This document shows, in pieces, positions 57,310 through 64,000 of a DNA stretch of 64,000 nucleotides. Each line of letters starts with the position of its first letter. Positions within the stretch are counted from its first letter, which is position 1. Source of the stretch: Abelmoschus esculentus. Its lineage: Eukaryota > Streptophyta > Magnoliopsida > Malvales > Malvaceae. The notes under the pieces are model-generated. The model was not told where the DNA came from. It made no database searches and worked only from the letters and a program-made list of their open reading frames with translations. The stretch is taken from positions 4,784,001 through 4,848,000 of the forward strand of contig JAUCBN010000036.1 of the NCBI GenBank assembly GCA_035048815.1, read 5' to 3'. Both the position numbers and the translations under genes were made by a program.

Positions 57310-59120
57310 TGTTATGTAATAGGATTGGTAGGCTTGAATCATAATAAAGTAGATTTATCTTATGTTGTATATGTATGTTAATGAAACTAAGCTAGGACTT
57401 GAATGGTAAGCAATGTATTAGATATATTCATAAAAATTGGTATATGGTAGGTTATTCTATGTTTTGGGTATACTTAGTTTTGAAATATGTGAATTAAATA
57501 AGTCTTGATTGGTAAGTAATGTATTAGACTCATAAGAATTTGGTTTGATGCTAAAAAAATACACGAGGTTTAAAAAGCTTGTTTGGTTTGGCTTGAATTT
57601 ATGTTTATTTTATAATTTATATGTTTAAGCTGATAGTTATAAAGTTTAAAATTTTGACATTACAAGTATGAGCCCTCTAGTCCAAGTGATTGAAGATTGA
57701 ACAATCAATATTAAATGGTGAAGATTATACTCTAAAACAGATACTATATTGACATTATAAGTCATGATTTTGATACTTCACTTAAGGTTTCAATGCCTTG
57801 TAGCTTACTAAAATGTAAGGTTTTGATACTTAACAACGAAAGTTTTGAAACTTATGGTCTACTTTTGACATCTTTGTATTTCAGTCACTACAATTTTATC
57901 AATTGAACTTTGATTCATTCGTCGTTTTTTTTAATTTATGATTTGGAATGAATATGTGATTAAGATAACTATTAATAAGATGAATATTCTTTTTGGTCCT
58001 TGAAACTTTTAGAAATTACAAATAGGGTCTTAATGTTTGAAACTTCATAATTTGGTCCCCAAAGGTTAAAACATAAACATGAACTTTTCTTCATGTATAC
58101 GCCATAACATGACCTGAATCTATAAGAGTACGAGTTTGATAAAAATTTACACTTAAAGTCTCTAATTTTTTGTAAATTTATTTTTTAGTCTTTAAACTTT
58201 TGAAACTTTATAAGATAATCAATAATGTTTAAATAAAAAATAAATAACTTATAACCCGTCAGGAATATCTTATTTTTTTTCACAAATGCTACCACGGACT
58301 AATAAAATTCTTATGGAATTAAAAATAAAAAAAATAAATTTTTTATGGAATTAAGCATACCAATAAAATTCAGAAGTTTCATGTCTTTATCCAAACGAGA
58401 TACATGAAGAAGGAAGGAGTTGTAGACAATCCAAACTGTCATGTAAAAAGTATCGTTACCCATGACCGATTTCATCGGCAAACAACCATCAACCACAAGA
58501 GCAGATAAATCAAACCATCGACAAAAAACATAAATTAGAAACTAACGTCGATTGAATCAAACCACAAGAGCATATAAATCAAACCATCGGCAAACAATAA
58601 TCGGTCGCTAGAGTATGCTGAAACGTGCCACAAGAGCAGATGAATCAAACCACAAAACAAAAACATGTCACGATAACGTGTCATAAGAACAGAAAGAGCG
58701 TATTATAAAAACAAAGGTTCTTATTAAAATTAAAAATAAAAATAATACATTTATAAATTCGACAGTCGGCAAACAATACTAAGATTGATTATCGATCACC
58801 GATTAAAAGGATAAATCAAAATAAACAACGAAAAAAATTAGAAAAAAAAAAAGACGCTAGGGTTTTAAAAGTGCCCAAGTTAAACAAAATATTAAATCCC
58901 TCGTGCATACGCTTCTTTATGTGCATTCAACATCTAGCAATGATATGGCCATATAGATTACTAGTATGTATTATCTACCATCCAAAGGCATCAAATCATA
59001 ATTGTAAAGATCAACATTTATGAAAATAAAACGATTTTTTAAAACTTATAGACAGAAACTTAATTTAATAGAGAATTTTTTAAAAATAAAATTTAAAAAC
59101 ATTCTGATAAATTATTAAAT
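57310..59120. other. Intergenic DNA with short repeats
   Basis: No gene. At 57990-58200 lies a worn 'TTGAAACTTTTAGAAATTAC...TAGTCTTTAAACTTT' repeat. 57370-57540 carries GGTAAGCAATGTATTAGA / GGTAAGTAATGTATTAGA direct repeats about 100 bp apart. A cluster of short repeats at 58490-58645 is listed separately. Confidence 0.45.
58490..58645 (+). repeat. Cluster of CCACAAGAGCAGATAAATCAA-type repeats
   Basis: ACCACAAGAGCAGATAAATC, ACCACAAGAGCATATAAATC and GCCACAAGAGCAGATGAATC each lead into AAACCA, twice followed by TCGRCAAAC. Units are spaced about 65 bp apart, giving a degenerate tandem array of three. Confidence 0.65.
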
Positions 59121-59133
59121 ATATTTTAATTTA

Positions 59134-59965
59134 GGTATAAAGATAATTTTAACCCTTAACGTTTATAATTTTTATCATTTTGGCCCTTATTCTTTTTTGG
59201 GATAAATTTAGCCTTTAATTTATATCTTTTTGACAAATATCTTATTTTTTAACTAGTTTGATAACTGGACCGTTAAAAATTTAACGATGATACATATATA
59301 TGGAATATAATTTTAAATGACATGACATATAACCTATCAAATATATATATATATATAGAATATAATTTTATTCTAATATAAAATATAAAATAATTAAAAT
59401 TTAAATAAAATATTAGAAATTAATTAATTTTAAAATAAAAGGCTATTATCATTTAGGATAATATTTTATTTTAGAATTAATTAATTAATTAATTAATAAT
59501 AAATTATTTATTATTTTAGGATAATTAATTAATTAATTAATTAATATTTTGTTAATATTTTATTTCAGGATAATATTTTATTTTATATTTTAGAGCAGAG
59601 TTAATATTTTTTATTTTATTTTATTCTAAATTAATTAACTAATTAATTAATTTTAGTAGGTTTTTTATTTTAGAATTAATTATTTTTTAATATTTTATTT
59701 AAATTTTAATTATTTTATATTTTATATTAAAATAAAATATATTTTTTATATATATATTTGATAGGTTCCATGTTATATCATTTAAAATTATATTCTATAT
59801 ATATTTTATCGTTACATTTTTAACGATACAATCATCAAGCTAATTAAAAAATAAGATATTTGTCAAAAAAAATATAAATTAAGAGCTAAATTTATCTCTA
59901 AAAAAAAATAAGGATCAAAATGATAAAAAACTATAAACATTAACGATTAAAATTATCTTTATACC
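59134..59965. mobile_element. Long hairpin (foldback) element, family B, copy 2
   Basis: The left end GGTATAAAGATAATTTTAAC pairs with the right end, minus strand GGTATAAAGATAATTTTAAT. The arms pair for most of the roughly 832 bp. A perfect 9-bp target duplication TTTAATTTA flanks it (59125-59133 and 59966-59974), the length made by Mutator-like transposons. Arm text (GGACCGTTAAAAATTTAACG, TATCTTTTTGACAAATA) matches copy 1 at 20838-21600. The centre has TTAATTAATTAATTAAT runs. No coding capacity. Confidence 0.85.
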
Positions 59966-59979
59966 TTTAATTTATGAAT

Positions 59980-61760
59980 TTAAATTCAGTATTGTTGACT
60001 TTTTTATATATAAAAAGTACACATCTTTAGAAATAACAAAGTTACTGCTTGCCAAACTAATAATTATATTCATTAATTTTTATGCAATAAATGAAAATAT
60101 TAATACGTGGGGACATGAGTTTAAAATATATTAAAATAAATTTATTAGTCCAATTTGTTATCTTTTTCAAACTTTGAATTAATTCAAAATTATAAATGCA
60201 TGAGAAAGACATCAAGTATAATTAAAGTTTTTTTAAAAAACTTTGATATATATAAATTAAAGTTTTCATAAGTCTTTTAATTTTGAAGGTTATGAATTTA
60301 ATTTAAAAATAAAAAAATAAGATTATTTATTTTTAGAAATTAAAAATTTAAATTTTATAAACTAAATATACAAATTATTATAAAATAGATTTTATATAAC
60401 ATATGCATTAAAATTTTATCCATAGAAACGTCATTTTACTATGGTCGCATGAATACATTGTCTCATTGGGCCTACACCTTTCGCAATTTCAGCCATAAAT
60501 GTTTGGAAAAACTACGTATTTAGTAATTAATTATGCGGATGTTTTAGGTAAATATTACAAATTAATTAAAATTTTATGAATATAAGGTACTTAATCCTAT
60601 AATTAGGGATTTACGATAAAAACTATAATAATTTGAATATGTCAGAAATATACGGCATTTTGAGTTAAATTATAAAATTTAAATCGCGAATCAACAGTTA
60701 GATCATATACACATTTTATCTTATATCGTAATTTAGAAGCTCAAATTTCATAATTTAAATCCAGACATCACATGCAAGTGAAGTCTTGGTTGAAAAATTA
60801 GTTTTATTAATAAAATTTTAAAAAGACATCACCTTCAAATTATTATAGTTTTTGTTATTCATCCTAATTATAGGACAACGTGTTTTATATCTCTAAAATA
60901 TAAATTAAAAGATAATATTTAGCTAAAAATTCCTTATTATGTCGGTGTTATTGTTTTGTTATCTTGAATATTATTTTTTTATAAAATAATATTTAATTTT
61001 TATATTTTTGTTCTGATTTGATATATTTACTGTTTAAAAATAATGAAAATAGTGATATAGCTTGGGTTAATGATAATTTTATTCCAAAAGTTATATAACC
61101 TATCAATTTAAACCTTATTTTAATTATTGGATTAAAATTATAAATTCTTCATTTTTATTCTCTCAGTGAACTCTTTTTTGTTTTTTAGGTTGAAAAAAAT
61201 ACATTAAGGACGATCAAAATTTTCAGATTTAGGGATTAATGAGGGCTAATATGATGTCCAGTGAAAGATTTAAAGACTCTATGATTAAGATATCGACGAG
61301 AATACGAGGGACTGAAAAAAAAATAAAACAACAATAAGATCAAAATTTTATAAATCTCTCCCGATGAGAATATGAAAAAACGAAGAATTCTCGAATTTAT
61401 GATTAAGAGAATTAGTTTTGAAAGTGGATTTAATCTGTAAGAAGGTACCTCGGAGGAAATAGGATCGAAGCTTAAAAATCTAGAGCTTTATGTGACATTA
61501 AATGATAGATTCTTCGATGAAAGAAATAAATTAATAATATATATAAGTATTTTAGATTAAAACTATAATTATACCAAGCTACCTCATCATCTCAGTTAAT
61601 TTGTACCAACCGTGTACCAAAATATAATAAAAAATATAACTTTAAGTATCATTTTATTAAAAATATAATTAAGGTATCCAAACAATAACACAAATATAAT
61701 TAGATTACCAAATATATAATTTTCCCTAATATTTTTTTTATGACTCAAGTTATTAATTCC
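59980..61760. other. AT-rich intergenic DNA
   Basis: No gene. A TTATAGGATTAAG/CTAATTATAGG inverted pair around 60590-60880 (CTTAATCCTATAATTAGGGA and TCATCCTAATTATAGGACAA) hints at another worn foldback element of about 300 bp. Confidence 0.4.
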
Positions 61761-61765
61761 AAGTT

Positions 61766-61830
61766 AGGCCCACAAAAACAAATGGAATTGTGAGTCTCAC
61801 ACGTGCCAAAGTTTGAATTCTTTACACGTG
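61766..61830 (+). promoter_or_regulatory. G-box pair and site II motif in the SGF29 promoter
   Basis: Two CACGTG cores (61800-61805 and 61825-61830), 25 bp apart, follow TTAGGCCCAC (a TGGGCC site II/TCP-type motif on the minus strand, about 61764-61773). They lie 235-300 bp upstream of the SGF29 start codon. Site II motifs are typical of housekeeping genes. Function is inferred. Confidence 0.45.
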
Positions 61831-62064
61831 TGGGTAGACTTAAAAATAGAAACTCAAAAATCCGCCTATTAATTTCTGTCACACAAGGTAAAAAAGGATT
61901 TAATTAGCTTCTAATTCAAATTTTATTTGGAAAAAAAGGATTTAAATTTAATTAAACTTTTAATTCAAACCAGTCAAGATTAATTGGAGCGAAAAAACAC
62001 AGCTTCAACCTATCCGGTAAACATACAACACTGTATTCCCGACGAAGATACGAAACACCGTACG

Positions 62065-63724
62065 ATGTCGTCACCGGACATTGCTTCAATCTTGGAAAAC
62101 TCTCGGGCACTCGATCGCTTAAGGAAAAAACAAGAGGAGGTGCTCCTCGAAATCAACAAGCTTCATAAGAAGCTTCAAGCTAGTAAATTTTCTGAACCGT
62201 TTTCTCCCTTTCCCTTTTAGCTTTGAATTTCATGGTCTGGGTTGATTTATATGCTCCTAAGATTAATGGGTTTGTTTTGGATTGTTAAAAAATGGCGTGA
62301 TTTTTTGTTAAATGTGGGATTGGTTTAGAAGGGCTTAAGTTTTTGTTGATGGTGAATTGTATTTGACGAGAAAGTCACATTTGTTATACATTATTGGCTT
62401 ATTGCTAGTTGTTCTAATTTGTGATTCATTTAGGAGAAAAAGTAAGAGTAATTTGATGAAAGAGAAGAGTAGTTTCCTTTGGGCAGTTTAACTATCGACT
62501 TGCTGTAAAACTTACCTACATTTGTTTTTCAGAAGATGTACTAAGTGAATGTGATTTAAATTGAGGCTGAACGCTTAATGGATAAAAGATTTTGCTATGA
62601 AATGGCTGTTCATGGGGATTAATTTTCATGGAGAAGGAAAATATGTAGTTTTTAAACATGACATTGATGTTCATTACATGTTTGGGAATCCATTAACTTT
62701 GGAATTGTAGAATAATGTTGAATGCTTCATGTAAAATTACCTTTTAAGAGGTGAGCCTCACAACATCCTTTCAGCTGTTTTAAGTTCTGAATTTCAGTTA
62801 TCGATCATGGTCTTTCTTCTGACCTCTGTTTTCCAAATGGTTTTGATGGAGAAATTGAGAATCTTTGTTAGAAATCAGACTATTATAAATTAAGAGCTGA
62901 CTGTACGAAATAGACATGAGGAAAAATGAAAGTAGTTGTTGTTGGTTCAATAGTATTTAAGTTTGTTTAGCAGTTCCTTGGATGTGCATACAGTTGATAA
63001 CCAGCAAAATACTGAACAAGTATAATAGAAGGAACTTTGAGATCCATATATACTCATTAATTTTGGAAGTTTTAACAATCGTTATCATATCAATTTATGG
63101 GTTATTATCTTGCATCAAATGATTGACTTCCCCTTCAATGGATAAACAAATTGCTAAAACTCCAGGAAACAAGTGGATGAATTGTATTCTCCAAGATTTG
63201 AGAATATATATATGTATATGTATATGTATATGTATTCTGTTACTTTATTTGACCTTGTTCTTTATTAACTTTTACTGGTAGTTTATACTACGCTTGAACT
63301 TCTGAATATTGATGCAGCTCCAGAGGTAGTTGAAAGGCCTGGTGATTCTTCATTGTCTAGGCTAAAGACTTTGTATATTCAAGCTAAAGACCTTTCAGAG
63401 AATGAAGTGGCGTATGTTCATTATCCCTTATAAATCTTCTACCATTTTTTCCCTTTTCTCTCCCCATTCCTGTCAAACCCCTGTTTTCTAATAGATCTCG
63501 GCCCCGTGAAACTGTGGAAATCTTTTATATATAAAAGTTTGGGGATAGTGCAGCAATGAACTTTCTGGTTTCAGTTGTAGGCCTTATTATGGTTTCCAGT
63601 AATGTATTCCATTGTTTGACCAACTAAATGTTTTGGATTTGATACAGTATTTCCAACTTGTTACTAAGTCAACTTGACACTTTCCTGCCTTCTGGACTCC
63701 ATGGACAACAACGAAGAAAGATAG
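62065..63724 (+). CDS. SGF29: SGF29, SAGA-associated factor 29 (first three exons; continues past the window)
   Basis: Exons 62065-62182, 63318-63411 and 63648-63724 join in phase: MSSPDIASILENSRALDRLR, KKQEEVLLEINKLHKKLQA, TPEVVERPGDSSLSRLKTLY, IQAKDLSENEVAISNLLL, then SQLDTFLPSGLHGQQRRKIG. This matches the N-terminal helical half of plant SGF29. The C-terminal tandem Tudor domain that reads H3K4me2/3 would lie beyond 64000. Family knowledge: subunit of the SAGA histone acetyltransferase complex, in the nucleus; Arabidopsis SGF29A affects salt response and transcription. An upstream in-frame region back to 61984 is open but lacks the family start, so the ATG at 62065 is preferred. The first intron is 1.1 kb and T-rich. 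The last donor is AAGATAG|GTGTG. Confidence 0.9.
63204..63236 (+). repeat. (ATATGT)n microsatellite in the first intron of SGF29
   Basis: ATATATATGTATATGTATAT-type repeats, about 33 bp, 80 bp before exon 2. Confidence 0.6.
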
Positions 63725-64000
63725 GTGTGTGCTACTAACTATGTCTATATGAGACATTCTCATTTGCTGTAATTTGTATTTTGAGTTCTCTCTTTGCCGG
63801 AGATTATGAATTATATTCTTATAAAGCAAGTTAAGGTCATCTCTTTCCTTTAACTGTGGAAGTGTTTTTTTCCCTCTATATGGCATATCAAAGAAAATGT
63901 TCAGATAAATGCTCTAGTTCTTGGCAATTTTATTTTCTTCATCATATTCCGTCTTTCTTTCTCCCTTTGAGTGCAAATTATCAGCAGTTTAATGAAGCAT

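Noticed and set aside
61984..62064. Upstream in-frame extension of SGF29
   Set aside because: It begins at TTG and does not match the family, whose N-terminus starts at the MSSPDI text.

Overview
This is a nuclear chromosomal segment of a eudicot plant. The genes are split by AT-rich GT-AG introns, two products carry plastid transit peptides, and most of the remaining DNA is very AT-rich intergenic sequence full of small decayed transposons. Gene content and repeat style would fit Malvales (cotton-like), but that placement is only an impression. There are no operons and no prokaryotic features.

Ten protein-coding genes can be supported, and nine are complete. From left to right: a KUP6/KUP8-type potassium transporter (-, 237-4069); a CNGC18-type cyclic-nucleotide-gated channel (+, 9072-11675); a clade II-like SWEET sugar transporter (+, 16346-18154); a PWWP-domain protein of the PDP type (-, 24600-27347); plastid ribosomal protein L12 (-, 29074-29634); a plastid phosphoenolpyruvate/phosphate translocator (-, 30554-32575); a SIAMESE-related CDK inhibitor close to SMR6 (+, 38114-38431); a sucrase/ferredoxin-like (AIM32-type) thioredoxin-fold protein (+, 47658-50251); a DUF707 type II membrane protein (-, 51479-54965); and the first three exons of SGF29, a SAGA subunit (+, 62065 to beyond the window). 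I rebuilt exon chains by hand from splice sites. Every complete chain stays in frame and gives the family's usual length: 779, 712, 237, 915-926, 186, 410, 105, about 349-403 and 407 residues.

The genes do not form a pathway. Several are transporters (K+, Ca2+/cation, sugar, PEP), two act in chromatin (PWWP/PDP, SGF29), one acts in plastid translation and one in cell-cycle control. The neighbouring CNGC18-type and SWEET genes both belong to groups with pollen-expressed members, so shared pollen expression is a testable idea, not a demonstrated one.

The intergenic DNA holds the less ordinary material. It includes two long hairpin elements of one family (20838-21600 and 59134-59965, the second with a perfect 9-bp target duplication) and a 700-bp palindrome built of telomere-like CCCTAAA/TTTAGGG words (about 43965-44665). 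A small element family is present three times, one copy with its core tripled as 3 x 169 bp (39425-40015). There are several hAT-like elements with 8-bp target duplications, a tRNA-derived SINE, a LINE 3' end and a 290-bp tandem duplication. A plastid trnV-UAC fragment lies beside a broken Glu-rich gene relic near 34.1-34.6 kb. I found no convincing new biological system. The best leads are the hairpin elements as small-RNA sources, the tripled telomere-like core, and the DUF707 and AIM32-type proteins, whose biochemical roles are poorly known.
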